Source: Desulfamplus sp964425195 (GTDB taxonomy: Bacteria; Desulfobacterota; Desulfobacteria; Desulfobacterales; Desulfobacteraceae). Taken from it: a DNA stretch of 64,000 bases. The stretch is from assembly GCA_964425195.1 (NCBI GenBank), contig CAYRLG010000001.1, positions 1 to 64,000 of the forward strand, written 5' to 3'. The translations under genes and the position numbers were made by a program. Under the pieces are notes generated by a model. That model was not told where the DNA came from. It searched no databases and was given only the letters and a program-made list of their open reading frames with translations. Below are positions 1 through 8,217 of the stretch, piece after piece (position 1 is the stretch's first letter; each line of letters begins with the position of its first letter).

Positions 1-125
1 AATTCGATATCAGAGAACTCGTCACCCTCTCCGATAGCAAATGAGCCGAACATCAGCGCCGCGATTATTCGTGCATCCTCATGGCAAGCTTCCTTGAAGC
101 GTTCGATCATTTTCTGCTGAAGCAT
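1..125 (-). CDS. Lincosamide nucleotidyltransferase-like protein (Lnu(F) type), N-terminal part, runs off window
   Basis: Reading the minus strand from the ATG at 125 gives 41 residues beginning MLQQKMIERF. They contain the nucleotidyltransferase signature GSFAIGEGDEFSDIE (the G-S...SD-E pattern that holds the metal-binding acidic residues). The start resembles Lnu(F)/LinF proteins, which adenylylate lincosamide antibiotics and are classically carried as integron gene cassettes; this match is from memory. AAAGGATG lies 7 nt before the ATG as a Shine-Dalgarno. The frame is also open upstream to an ATG at 203, but that start lacks a ribosome-binding site. Base composition is clearly more GC-rich than the flanking DNA. 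The gene points away from the intI remnant at 433, the orientation expected of a first cassette. The substrate cannot be fixed from 41 residues; another nucleotidyltransferase of the same superfamily is possible. Confidence 0.7.
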   Translation of the reverse strand, partial: MLQQKMIERFKEACHEDARIIAALMFGSFAIGEGDEFSDIE

Positions 126-197
126 TGAAACATCCTTTTGTTGAAGCCACTGATTCTGCGGAAAGGTATACGCAGCTTTTGTTTTATTCTTACGCAC

Positions 198-432
198 AAC
201 CATTTATTATCAGGTAACTTTGCCCTGATAATACCTTAAAATTAATGTTATCAGTGCAGATTTGCATTGATAACCCCCTAAAACACCAATTATCAATGCA
301 ATTTTACCTGATAAGTTGATTTTAGCACTAATATCAGGTAAAAATAACCTTGATAATTTATTATCAAGTCAATTTATAAAAAAGTTTATTAACATTGATA
401 AGTAACTTTCACGTATCATATAAAATCTAAAT
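198..432 (+). repeat. Palindrome-rich AT tract, copy 1 of a dispersed direct repeat (putative attI/leader region of an integron)
   Basis: This AT-rich tract contains about ten variants of TTATCAGG / CCTGATAA arranged as successive inverted pairs, for example TTATCAGG 207-214 with CCTGATAA 224-231, then TTATCAGTGCA facing TGCATTGATAA. It is repeated with most positions identical at 21847-22081. Similarity starts at AACCATT (198) and runs on into the broken integrase gene. It sits between a cassette-like gene on the left and intI on the right, the position of attI and the intI promoter in an integron. I do not see a canonical GTTRRRY core. The attI role is inference; the repeat and the palindromes are directly visible. 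Confidence 0.75.
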
Positions 433-648
433 ATGTCAACAAATCAAAACAAAAAAATAATGGATGAAATTCATGATGTCATGCGTATCAACCATTACTC
501 AATTCATACAGAACGTTCATATTGTGATTGGATTAAAAGGTATATTCAGTTTCACAAAATGAAATCAAGAGAAGATTTGAATGGAGGAGAAGTAAAAATT
601 GAGCATTTTTGACTCATCTTGCAGTGAATGATAATGTTTATACAACAA
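433..648 (+). pseudogene. Integron integrase (intI) N-terminal remnant, copy 1, frameshifted and truncated
   Basis: From the ATG at 433 the frame reads a typical IntI N-terminal (SAM-like, core-binding) domain: MDEIHDVMRINHYSIHTERS followed by YCDWIKRYIQFHK. The frame ends at TGA 610-612. Past one missing T in the T-tract at 607-611, the sequence resumes as LTHLAVNDNV, then collapses to LYN (637-648), where IntI proteins have NALLFLYKQVL. The catalytic C-terminal domain (R...H-x-x-R...Y) is absent. The remnant abuts the nifV stop codon (649-651), so the nif DNA joins inside the integrase gene. It is non-functional as a recombinase. Confidence 0.8.
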
Positions 649-1794
649 TCACGCAACCTTCTGAAAATAGAGACCAACGAGTTCATCTATTGATAAAGAT
701 GACTTTTTTTCCAATGCTGCACTACGGACATGATCAAGCAAAATCAATGAATCTTTACGGCTTACATTAATACCAGACCCTGATAAAAGGTGGCGGAGAA
801 TTGTGCTTCCAGACTGCTCTCCTATTCCAAATGAGACATTGCTTGAACCAACCACTGATGGGTGAAATGGCTGATAGGAGAGTGGATTCTTCACCATTCC
901 CATGCAGTGGATACCTGACTCATGCCTGAACACATCAGAACCAGTTATTGGTTTATTTGCATGAATTGATCGTCCCGAAGCATCAGAGACTAAGCGGCAC
1001 AATCTTTCAAGATGGTCAAGACGAATCCTGCTATTTTCAAATGATTCAGAACCCACTCCAAAAAGAGCTACAGCTACCTCTTCTAAAGGGGCGTTACCAG
1101 CCCGTTCACCAAGCCCATTTACTGTAACGCTTAAGGCATCTGCACCAGCTTCAGCAGCACATACGGCATTGGCGGTTGCCATTCCCAAATCGTTATGAGC
1201 ATGAAACTCAAGGGCAAGTTTAGGGGCAGCCATTTTGATCTTTTTTATAAGATCAGCCGCGAAAAATGGGCGGGCAACGCCAACTGTATCAGCAAGGCGG
1301 AGGCGGTCAACCCTTAATTCTTCACAACGAACAGCAAAATTTTCAAGAAATTGCGGGTTTGTTCGTGTGGCATCCTGTGCACCAACATATATTTTGTCAA
1401 AATATCTGCCCGCAAGTGATACCATCTTTAAAAGAGTCTCCATTACCCACTCTTCATCTTTTCCAAAGGTATTTAGAAGAATAGAGGATGTGGGGAAACT
1501 TATGGAGACTCCGTTAGTGCCGGTTTTAGCCGCTGCCTCAATGTCGCTCTGTTTTGCCCTGCACCAAGAGATGAGATCACAGGGCAGGTTCATACATGCA
1601 ATCTCATGGACAGCCTTTTGAGCATCTGCACCCATTGCAGGGATTCCAGCCTCTATCTCATCAACACCGGCTTGGGCAAGTGCTATGGCTATAGCTTTAC
1701 GCTCTTTTATCCCAAACACAACACCGGGAGCTTGAGCACCATCTCGCAAAGTGCTATCCATGAGTTTTATCTGTTTTAACATGCCGTTGTTCAT
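649..1794 (-). CDS. nifV: Homocitrate synthase NifV
   Basis: This 381-residue DRE-TIM metallolyase condenses acetyl-CoA with 2-oxoglutarate to homocitrate, the organic ligand of FeMo-co. The family motif LMDSTLRDGAQAPGV lies near the N terminus. Metal-binding HAHNDLGMATANA and the GLGERAGNAPLEE segment follow, both typical of homocitrate and isopropylmalate synthases. The length without a long C-terminal regulatory LeuA domain and the position as last gene of the nif cluster favour NifV over LeuA or CimA. It follows the ferredoxin gene by 94 nt. Its stop codon directly touches the intI remnant, so no native downstream sequence of the operon remains. Confidence 0.92.
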   Translation of the reverse strand: MNNGMLKQIKLMDSTLRDGAQAPGVVFGIKERKAIAIALAQAGVDEIEAGIPAMGADAQKAVHEIACMNLPCDLISWCRAKQSDIEAAAKTGTNGVSISFPTSSILLNTFGKDEEWVMETLLKMVSLAGRYFDKIYVGAQDATRTNPQFLENFAVRCEELRVDRLRLADTVGVARPFFAADLIKKIKMAAPKLALEFHAHNDLGMATANAVCAAEAGADALSVTVNGLGERAGNAPLEEVAVALFGVGSESFENSRIRLDHLERLCRLVSDASGRSIHANKPITGSDVFRHESGIHCMGMVKNPLSYQPFHPSVVGSSNVSFGIGEQSGSTILRHLLSGSGINVSRKDSLILLDHVRSAALEKKSSLSIDELVGLYFQKVA

Positions 1795-1888
1795 ATCTAC
1801 ATCTCTTCTAATTTGCTCTATTTACAACTTGTCCATTTTAAAGCATTAAAATTCCTGCGAACAACTTATCGCAATGATAGTCAGATTG

Positions 1889-2206
1889 TCATCCATCTTT
1901 GTACAGAAGATATTGTTCTGCAACACTTCCTGCTTCTAACGAATCAAGGATTTCATCAATAATATCCTCACTCTCAACTCCGCCGTACCATGTGTTTTGA
2001 GGATATACAACCATGACAGGACCTTGATCACACATCTTAAGGCAGCAGGTACTTGACACAATTACATCTAAAAGCCCCCTGTCAATAATCTCATTTTCCA
2101 AATATGGCAGAAAATCCACAGAACCTTTTTTATGGCATTTTCCTTTAAGTTCGCCAGAAGGTCTAAAGCTGGCACAAACTAAAATATGATGTTTGGGTAC
2201 GCCCAT
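1889..2206 (-). CDS. Thioredoxin-like [2Fe-2S] ferredoxin of the nif operon
   Basis: This 105-residue protein of the Shethna/thioredoxin-like 2Fe-2S ferredoxin family has a first cysteine pair in CASFRPSGELKGKC and a second group in STCCLKMCDQGPVMVVYP. The four-cysteine layout and the final GPVMVVYP strand are characteristic. Such proteins occur next to nifB in many diazotrophs, and a role as electron donor or cluster-assembly partner is assumed there. The gene starts 17 nt after nifB, with AAAGGAGATAT upstream of the start codon, so it is very likely co-translated with nifB. Its specific redox partner cannot be read from sequence. Confidence 0.88.
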   Translation of the reverse strand: MGVPKHHILVCASFRPSGELKGKCHKKGSVDFLPYLENEIIDRGLLDVIVSSTCCLKMCDQGPVMVVYPQNTWYGGVESEDIIDEILDSLEAGSVAEQYLLYKDG

Positions 2207-2222
2207 TTTTTTTATATCTCCT

Positions 2223-3632
2223 TTACATGCAGCCCGTTCCTGTACCAGAACAGCTCATGCGGCATTCTGTTCTTTCACGTTTTAATAGATGATTTATAGA
2301 TGAACCATTAGCAATACGAGGAACAATATCTTCTATCAATCCATTGACTACTAATATCTCCAACCCCTTGCTATAAAGAATTTTTCTTGGATTTGAACCG
2401 ATTCCGCTCACTAAAAGCGTGCTGCAATCGGAAATCAGTTCTGCCATATCAAGCCATCTAAGTTCCACTCCTCCTGGATCAGGAGTTTTTCTTTTCTCTA
2501 TAAATTTTGGTTCTCCATTTGCTGCATCATAGATATACAGATAGCGAGCCTCCCCAAGATGCTGATTTACTAAAACCCCTTCTCGTGATGCTGCGGCAAC
2601 ATATCCTGTTTTATCTGATTTTGGTCTTATTAGGGGCAGAATCTTCTGATCAATCCCTTCAATCCCTTCACTTTCTATCCGCAACGGTATTACATTCTGA
2701 TCAACGCTCATCTTTTCTATCCACAAAGGCGTTGAATCTTCTCTTTTAAAAGGAATGGGCGATATCGTTGCTAATTCAGGCTTTGATGCACACTCTCTTA
2801 ATTGATTCATAAGAGTTATATCTTCAGGCTCATCAAGAAGACCGACAGCATCAGCACGACACCGTTTGCAATGAAGCATCTGCGGAATATACTTCACAGC
2901 TTTTGTCCTGATAGCTCCAATCTCCTCTTTTGAAGGTTCTGGAAGATGTGCCAAATTTGAACCCTCATTTGGATAGTACGGCATGCAGTTGAGAATATCG
3001 ACTCCCATACTGCCCATTTTGGCTGCTATCTCTTCAACATGGTGGTCGTTTATGCCGGGCAGAACAATAGTATTGACTTTTACGATAATATTACGCTCCT
3101 TTAAGCCTTTAATTGCCTCAATCTGCCTCTCTAACAAGATTTCGGCCCCTTTTTCAGCTCCAAGAAGTTTTTTCCCATAACGAACCCATGAGTAAACCTT
3201 TGCTCCGATTTCAGGATCTACCGCATTTACAGTAATGCTTATATGGCTTACTCCGATATTTTTAATATCATCTAACCACGGAGCGAGATTAAGCCCATTG
3301 GTTGCAATGCAAAGCAGAACATCTGGATATTTCTGACGTGTCAGTTCAAGAGTTTTAAGGGTCTCATCTGCATTGGCAAACGGGTCTCCTGGTCCTGCTA
3401 TTCCAACAACCGAAATATTCCCCTTTTTTTCAAATACCTTATCAAGATAGTCCATTGCCTGAAGTGGTGTCAAAATCCCGCTCGTTACACCTGGTCTGCT
3501 TTCATTTACGCAGTCAAATTTGCGGTTGCAAAAATTACACTGAATATTGCAGCGTGGTGCTACAGGAAGATGAACTCTGCCGTAAGAGCGACATGCCCCG
3601 GGATTAAAACAGGGGTGATTTTCAATATTCAT
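2223..3632 (-). CDS. nifB: NifB, radical SAM FeMo-co core (NifB-co) synthase with C-terminal NifX-like domain
   Basis: This 469-residue protein builds the 8Fe-9S-C precursor of the nitrogenase cofactor. The radical-SAM cysteines are C28, C32 and C35 (CNIQCNFC), followed by the SAM-binding region around GIAGPGDPFAN. From about residue 340 to 450 there is a NifX/NafY-like cofactor-binding domain (YVAAASREGVLVNQHLGEAR and onward), giving the two-domain form of NifB. The extreme C terminus is a short Cys- and Gly-rich tail (CRMSCSGTGTGCM), common in anaerobe NifB. It is preceded by a 138-nt spacer after nifN that holds a perfect 12-bp hairpin. Confidence 0.96.
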   Translation of the reverse strand: MNIENHPCFNPGACRSYGRVHLPVAPRCNIQCNFCNRKFDCVNESRPGVTSGILTPLQAMDYLDKVFEKKGNISVVGIAGPGDPFANADETLKTLELTRQKYPDVLLCIATNGLNLAPWLDDIKNIGVSHISITVNAVDPEIGAKVYSWVRYGKKLLGAEKGAEILLERQIEAIKGLKERNIIVKVNTIVLPGINDHHVEEIAAKMGSMGVDILNCMPYYPNEGSNLAHLPEPSKEEIGAIRTKAVKYIPQMLHCKRCRADAVGLLDEPEDITLMNQLRECASKPELATISPIPFKREDSTPLWIEKMSVDQNVIPLRIESEGIEGIDQKILPLIRPKSDKTGYVAAASREGVLVNQHLGEARYLYIYDAANGEPKFIEKRKTPDPGGVELRWLDMAELISDCSTLLVSGIGSNPRKILYSKGLEILVVNGLIEDIVPRIANGSSINHLLKRERTECRMSCSGTGTGCM

Positions 3633-3682
3633 ACAGATACCTCATAAGCAGATTAACAACTTAAATTGCTAACCGACAAATC

Positions 3683-3720
3683 TGAATCAGGATATCCAAA
3701 ATCAAGTCTATCCTGATTCA
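3683..3720 (-). other. 12-bp perfect hairpin in the nifN-nifB spacer
   Basis: TGAATCAGGATA at 3683-3694 pairs perfectly with TATCCTGATTCA at 3709-3720 around a 14-nt loop. In the minus-strand transcript it lies between nifN and nifB. No run of U follows, so it is not a standard intrinsic terminator. An RNA-processing or stabilising hairpin that sets the dosage of nifB-fdx-nifV relative to the upstream genes is possible but unproven. Confidence 0.6.
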
Positions 3721-3770
3721 TAAAATTGATAATAATAAAAAATCATTCAAACAGATGACTATCTAAAAAA

Positions 3771-5207
3771 TTACATATAAGAATAGCCGATATCTGATCT
3801 CTCCTGGCGTCTTTCAAGTAAAGTATTGACTATCTGATCAATAAGCCTCTGTGCCCCGCGATATCCGATATGCAGTATTCTTGATCCTCCAACTCTGTCA
3901 TGGATAGGAAATCCAACTCTGACAAGAGGTATCTTAAGCCTTCTTGAAGTTGCGTAACCCTTGCTTGAACCAATCAGAAAATCAGGAGAGCACTCTCTTG
4001 CCTCATGTTCGATCTCCATAAAATCAACCCCATCTCGGACTCTAATTTGCTTGAAAAGTGCAGATGGCAAAACCGTCTCCATAACTGATTGCAGCGAGCC
4101 GCTCTTTCCGCCAGATGCACACAGGACAGGCACAACTCCGATTTCACTTAAAAATGATGCAGCTCCTACAACTAAATCCTCTTCGCCGTAAACCACAGCT
4201 CTCTTGCCTGACAGATATTTATTGCAGTCAATGTATGAGTCTATGAGTCTGCCCCTTTCGCTCATAAAAGCATCTGGTACAGCCCTGCCTGTAAGTTTTT
4301 CAAGAGCATCAAAAAAACGATCTGTCTCTTTAACGCCTATTGGAAACCCAACTCCCATATATGGAACAGCAAATCTATCAAATAAAAGCTGCCCCGCACT
4401 CTGTTTTGAGTTCTGTTTTGCAGCAAGTATCCTTCCCAACTCTATACTTCCAGCAGAGTTGTGCATGGTTCGGATTGCTGACACTTTAGTCCCCCCTTTC
4501 TGGATAAACTGATACTCAAGCCAAGGTTCTCCATCAAGACGCTCACAATAGTCAGGCAGAATAACAGCGTTGATGGACATTGCAGAAAATATCTCCTTAA
4601 GGTGGCGAATATCTTCATTAGAGAGCATACCCGGAAAACAGTTCAAAGATATCTTATCTCCATCAGATGCTGCACAATCTCCATTTGATATTGTCTGTTT
4701 TGTACAAGGTATGAGAGACTCAGGATTAAACTTATCAACCACTGCCTTCACAGCTTGATGAAATCCATCTATATGAGTTCCTGTGTAGCTTGCTGTTGAA
4801 ACATGGACAAGCTCAGGAACGCCCTCTGCATTTTTCATGCTGTCAATAAGCATGGGGACATCATCGCCTATTGTTTCGCTTAAGCAGGTTGTGGCAATTC
4901 CGATCACAGACGGTGAATATTGGCGTGTTATATTTTCAACTGCCAATTTTAAGTTTGCACCGCCTCCAAAAATAGCTGTCTCTTCGGTAAAGTTTGAAGA
5001 TGCAATATCGACAGGCTCTTTAAAGTGGCTGATCAGATAACGCCTCATATATGTTGAACACCCCTGTGAACCATGAAGCAGAGGAACACACCCTTCAATC
5101 CCCTGAAAGGCTAAAGCAGCACCCAAAGGAGTACAGAGCTTACAGGCATTCTGAGTTGCTGTGTAGTTGTGAGGTAATGACCTTTCAATAACTAATGCAC
5201 TTTTCAT
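3771..5207 (-). CDS. nifN: Nitrogenase cofactor scaffold subunit NifN
   Basis: This NifK-like beta subunit of the NifEN scaffold matures NifB-co into FeMo-co. I start it at the ATG at 5207 (MKSALVIERS), which overlaps the nifE stop as TGATG and follows GGAGGAGCAGT. The longer open frame to 5270 would overlap nifE and adds non-homologous residues. Conserved cysteines appear in CKLCTPLGAALAFQGIEGC and in HGSQGCSTYMRRY. The TTCLSETIGDDVPM segment is the nitrogenase-beta hallmark. The protein is about 478 residues, normal for NifN. It cooperates with NifE, encoded immediately upstream, and is translationally coupled to it. Confidence 0.93.
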   Translation of the reverse strand: MKSALVIERSLPHNYTATQNACKLCTPLGAALAFQGIEGCVPLLHGSQGCSTYMRRYLISHFKEPVDIASSNFTEETAIFGGGANLKLAVENITRQYSPSVIGIATTCLSETIGDDVPMLIDSMKNAEGVPELVHVSTASYTGTHIDGFHQAVKAVVDKFNPESLIPCTKQTISNGDCAASDGDKISLNCFPGMLSNEDIRHLKEIFSAMSINAVILPDYCERLDGEPWLEYQFIQKGGTKVSAIRTMHNSAGSIELGRILAAKQNSKQSAGQLLFDRFAVPYMGVGFPIGVKETDRFFDALEKLTGRAVPDAFMSERGRLIDSYIDCNKYLSGKRAVVYGEEDLVVGAASFLSEIGVVPVLCASGGKSGSLQSVMETVLPSALFKQIRVRDGVDFMEIEHEARECSPDFLIGSSKGYATSRRLKIPLVRVGFPIHDRVGGSRILHIGYRGAQRLIDQIVNTLLERRQERSDIGYSYM

Positions 5208-6589
5208 CAACTGCTCCTCCCTTTTGCTCCTGCTGCCTCTTGTTTCATTCGTCTTGGAACAAGCTCCCAAACCGGACTCATAACAGTCTCATGCACCTCT
5301 TTTGCAAAATTTTTCATCCCTATAAAACCTGCAAGAGGAATCTTGCGTTCATGGTTATGGTCACAAAAGCCGATTCCTAACTTGTAAGCAATGGGACGCT
5401 CTTTAACTCCGCCGATAAACAGATCAGCATCTTTTTCAATACAGTATTTTGCAAGCTCTAACGGATTGGCATCGTCTAAAATCACGGTTCCTTCATCACA
5501 CATCTCTTTGAGCATAAGATAATCCTCTTTTGTACCTGTCTGCGAACCTGCAAGAACAACTGTCATTCCAAGATGCTTTAATGCCTTTATAAGCGAAAAA
5601 GCCTTGAACGCACCGCCAACATAAATGGCTGCTTTTTTGCCGTTTAAGTCGTTTTTAATTCTGACAAGTTCAGGCATAACCGCCTTTATCTCGTCTCTTA
5701 CCAATCTCTCTGTCTGTCTCATTATTTGAGGAACATTGCCGAAAAATTTAGCAACATCGTAAAGAGCATCAGCCATATCCTCAATGCCAAAGTAGGAGAC
5801 TCGTATAAACGGTATTTTGTATTTCTCTTTCATCATCGCAGCAAGATGGGTCATTGATCCAGAACACTGCACAACATTTAATGATGCCCTGTGTGCAGCA
5901 CCTATCTCATCAACTCTTCCATCTCCTGTCATTATAGAGACCACCTGAACACCCATAGATTTGTAGTACTCTCGGATTATCCAAGCCTCTCCGCCGATAT
6001 TGAATTCGCCTAAAATATTGATACTTTGGGCAGATACAGGAGTATGCTCATTTGTGCCGATTAGTTTGAACAGAGCTTCACACGCTGCCTTGTATCCATC
6101 TTTTTTAGTGCCTTTAAATCCAGCAGAGTGTACTGGCAGCACGGGTATATTCTTATTTTTTGATACACGTTTACATACTGCCTCAACATCATCACCAATT
6201 ATTCCTACAATACATGTGGAATAGACAAACGCTGCATTTGGAGAATATAGATCAATCAGTTCTAACAGAGCCTGTTCTAACTTTTTTTCTCCGCCGTAGA
6301 TGGTATCTGTCTCTGAAAGATCAGTTGAGAAACTCATTCTGTGCAGCTCAGGTCCAGATGAGAGAGCACCTCTTATATCCCATGTATAGGCAGCACACCC
6401 GATAGGTCCGTGAATAAGATGCAGTGCATCTGCAATTGGATAGAGAACCACCCGCGAGCCACAGAATACACACGCTCTTTGACTTACTGAGCCGGCAATG
6501 CTTTTAGTTTCGCATTTGATATCAAAATTATCGATACCTTTACGAAATATCTGCCTCTCTCTTGATTTTAGAACTGATATAGATTCCAT
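5207..6589 (-). CDS. nifE: Nitrogenase cofactor scaffold subunit NifE
   Basis: This 460-residue NifD-like alpha subunit of the NifEN scaffold carries cluster-ligand cysteines C40 and C65, in CVFCGSRVVLYPIADALHLI and HGPIGCAAYTWDIRGA. A third lies in the YSTCIVGIIGDDVEAV segment. The later QCSGSMTHLAAMMKEKYKIP segment is typical of NifE/NifD. It lacks the NifD-type insertion seen in the gene at 8218. It follows nifK by 95 nt and overlaps nifN by one base (TGATG), implying a 1:1 coupled NifE:NifN output. Confidence 0.95.
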   Translation of the reverse strand: MESISVLKSRERQIFRKGIDNFDIKCETKSIAGSVSQRACVFCGSRVVLYPIADALHLIHGPIGCAAYTWDIRGALSSGPELHRMSFSTDLSETDTIYGGEKKLEQALLELIDLYSPNAAFVYSTCIVGIIGDDVEAVCKRVSKNKNIPVLPVHSAGFKGTKKDGYKAACEALFKLIGTNEHTPVSAQSINILGEFNIGGEAWIIREYYKSMGVQVVSIMTGDGRVDEIGAAHRASLNVVQCSGSMTHLAAMMKEKYKIPFIRVSYFGIEDMADALYDVAKFFGNVPQIMRQTERLVRDEIKAVMPELVRIKNDLNGKKAAIYVGGAFKAFSLIKALKHLGMTVVLAGSQTGTKEDYLMLKEMCDEGTVILDDANPLELAKYCIEKDADLFIGGVKERPIAYKLGIGFCDHNHERKIPLAGFIGMKNFAKEVHETVMSPVWELVPRRMKQEAAGAKGRSS

Positions 6590-6684
6590 GATAGTCTCTT
6601 TAACTATTTAAATTTATTGTATTTTTTACCAATCCGTTGAAAATCTTGTTTAAACACTTCCATTTTAAAACTTTTGCAAACAAG

Positions 6685-8061
6685 TTACATTACCAGCTCA
6701 AAACTCTCTTCTGGAGCATCTCTATCCAGTCTGTCCATAAGTGCATTTAGAATTTTTTCCATAAGTCTGATTGCACCTTTGTATCCAACAATCGGAAAAT
6801 AGCTATGCCCGATTCTATCTAAAATCGGAAAACCCATGCGTACAAAAGGAATATCATCATCTCGGGCAATATATTTGCCGTAGGTGTTAGCTATAAGCAG
6901 ATCAACTGGATCGTTTTTAATCCACTGATGGAGCATATACATATCTCCTGCTGCCATCACATTTACCTTACAAGGAACATCTGCTGTAAGTTCAATTATT
7001 TTAGTTTCAAACGCTTTGCCCGGAGTTCCAGTAATAATGTGCACAGGGTGCATATCTAAAGCGACTAAAAATTCCACCAAAGGGATCAGATGATCAGGAT
7101 CGCCTGCTAAAGCAACACGCTTTCCGTAGAAATATTGGTTCATATCAGTGATAACATCGACCATCTGTCCTCTCTCAAGGTTGATAGATGCAGGAACATT
7201 AACGCCTGCAACCTTTCTGAGAACATCTATAAACCTGTCAGTAGCACCAAGACCAATAGGAAGGTCAAGAACTTGGCATGGAACCTTAAACTGGCTGTCA
7301 AGTGCACGGGCTGCTAAAGCAGAAGCCATTGGTCCTAAGGCAATTGTGCCTAAGCTGTCTCCGATGCTTTTAAGCTCTTCTATGGTTACGCCGCCTTGAG
7401 GATACATCTTAAATTTTCCTGTCTGAGGAGTGTTTAGTACATTTGAGGTATCTGGAAACATAATTGAATTAATGCCCATCTCTTTTACTAAACGCTTGAT
7501 CTCACTCATATCTGAAGGCTCTACATATCCCGGAATGATATTGTACTTTCCGTTCTTTTTTCCTGTTGACTCTGCAATTTGGCTTGCCATTGATTTGGTC
7601 ATATTGGCAAATCCTGTTACATGAGAGCCTACATAGCTTGGCGTACTTGCATGAATTACCCTTTTCCCCTTTGGAATCTTGCCGTCATTAAGTGCCTTGG
7701 TTGCAATCTGTGAAACATCATCACCAATAGTTTCAGATAGACACGTTGTATGAACCGCAATCAGATCAGGCTCATAGGTTGTAAATATGGTGTCAATTGC
7801 CTGAATAAGGTTTGCCTGTCCTCCAAATACTGACGATCCTTCTGTAAAAGAGCTTGTGGCTGCCATAACAGGCTCGCGGTAATGACGCGTAAGCGTGCTT
7901 CTGTGATAAGCACAGCACCCCTGCGAGCCATGGCTGTGGGGCAGACAGCCGTGAATCCCTAAAGATGCGTACATGGCACCTATTGGCTGACATGTTTTTG
8001 CAGGATTTACCGTCAAAGCGGTTCTTGGTTTTATCTCCTTGTTTGTGTGTCTAAGCAGCAT
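6685..8061 (-). CDS. nifK: Nitrogenase MoFe protein beta chain NifK
   Basis: This 458-residue beta subunit has P-cluster ligands at C24 (CQPIGAMYASLGIHGC), C49 (HGSQGCCAYHRS) and C107 (VHTTCLSETIGDD). The spacing corresponds to C70, C95 and C153 of the Azotobacter protein. The N terminus is therefore about 46 residues shorter than in proteobacterial type I NifK, as in the shorter NifK of many anaerobes. It is separated from nifD by a 156-nt spacer containing an imperfect tandem repeat, an unusual gap for two subunits made in equal amounts. Confidence 0.97.
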   Translation of the reverse strand: MLLRHTNKEIKPRTALTVNPAKTCQPIGAMYASLGIHGCLPHSHGSQGCCAYHRSTLTRHYREPVMAATSSFTEGSSVFGGQANLIQAIDTIFTTYEPDLIAVHTTCLSETIGDDVSQIATKALNDGKIPKGKRVIHASTPSYVGSHVTGFANMTKSMASQIAESTGKKNGKYNIIPGYVEPSDMSEIKRLVKEMGINSIMFPDTSNVLNTPQTGKFKMYPQGGVTIEELKSIGDSLGTIALGPMASALAARALDSQFKVPCQVLDLPIGLGATDRFIDVLRKVAGVNVPASINLERGQMVDVITDMNQYFYGKRVALAGDPDHLIPLVEFLVALDMHPVHIITGTPGKAFETKIIELTADVPCKVNVMAAGDMYMLHQWIKNDPVDLLIANTYGKYIARDDDIPFVRMGFPILDRIGHSYFPIVGYKGAIRLMEKILNALMDRLDRDAPEESFELVM

Positions 8062-8084
8062 TGTCTCTTAATCTCCTGTTTATA

Positions 8085-8145
8085 TTTATCTTTTGACGGT
8101 CATTTACATGTTTCTTTATTTATCGTTTGACAGATTTACATGTTT
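8085..8145 (-). repeat. Imperfect tandem repeat in the nifD-nifK spacer
   Basis: TTTATC-TTTTGACGGTCATTTACATGTTT at 8085-8113 is followed by a second copy, TTTATC-GTTTGACAGATTTACATGTTT, at 8119-8145. A third TTTACATG at 8145-8152 makes a small TACATG/CATGTA inverted repeat with the preceding copy. The unit lies entirely between the nifD stop and the nifK start. Function is unknown; replication slippage or a repeated protein- or RNA-binding site would both fit. Confidence 0.6.
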
Positions 8146-8217
8146 TACATGTAGTAATTTTATTTATGCTTACGCATGGTCTATCTTTAATCTTTTATAA
8201 GTATAGAGCAAAAGTAT

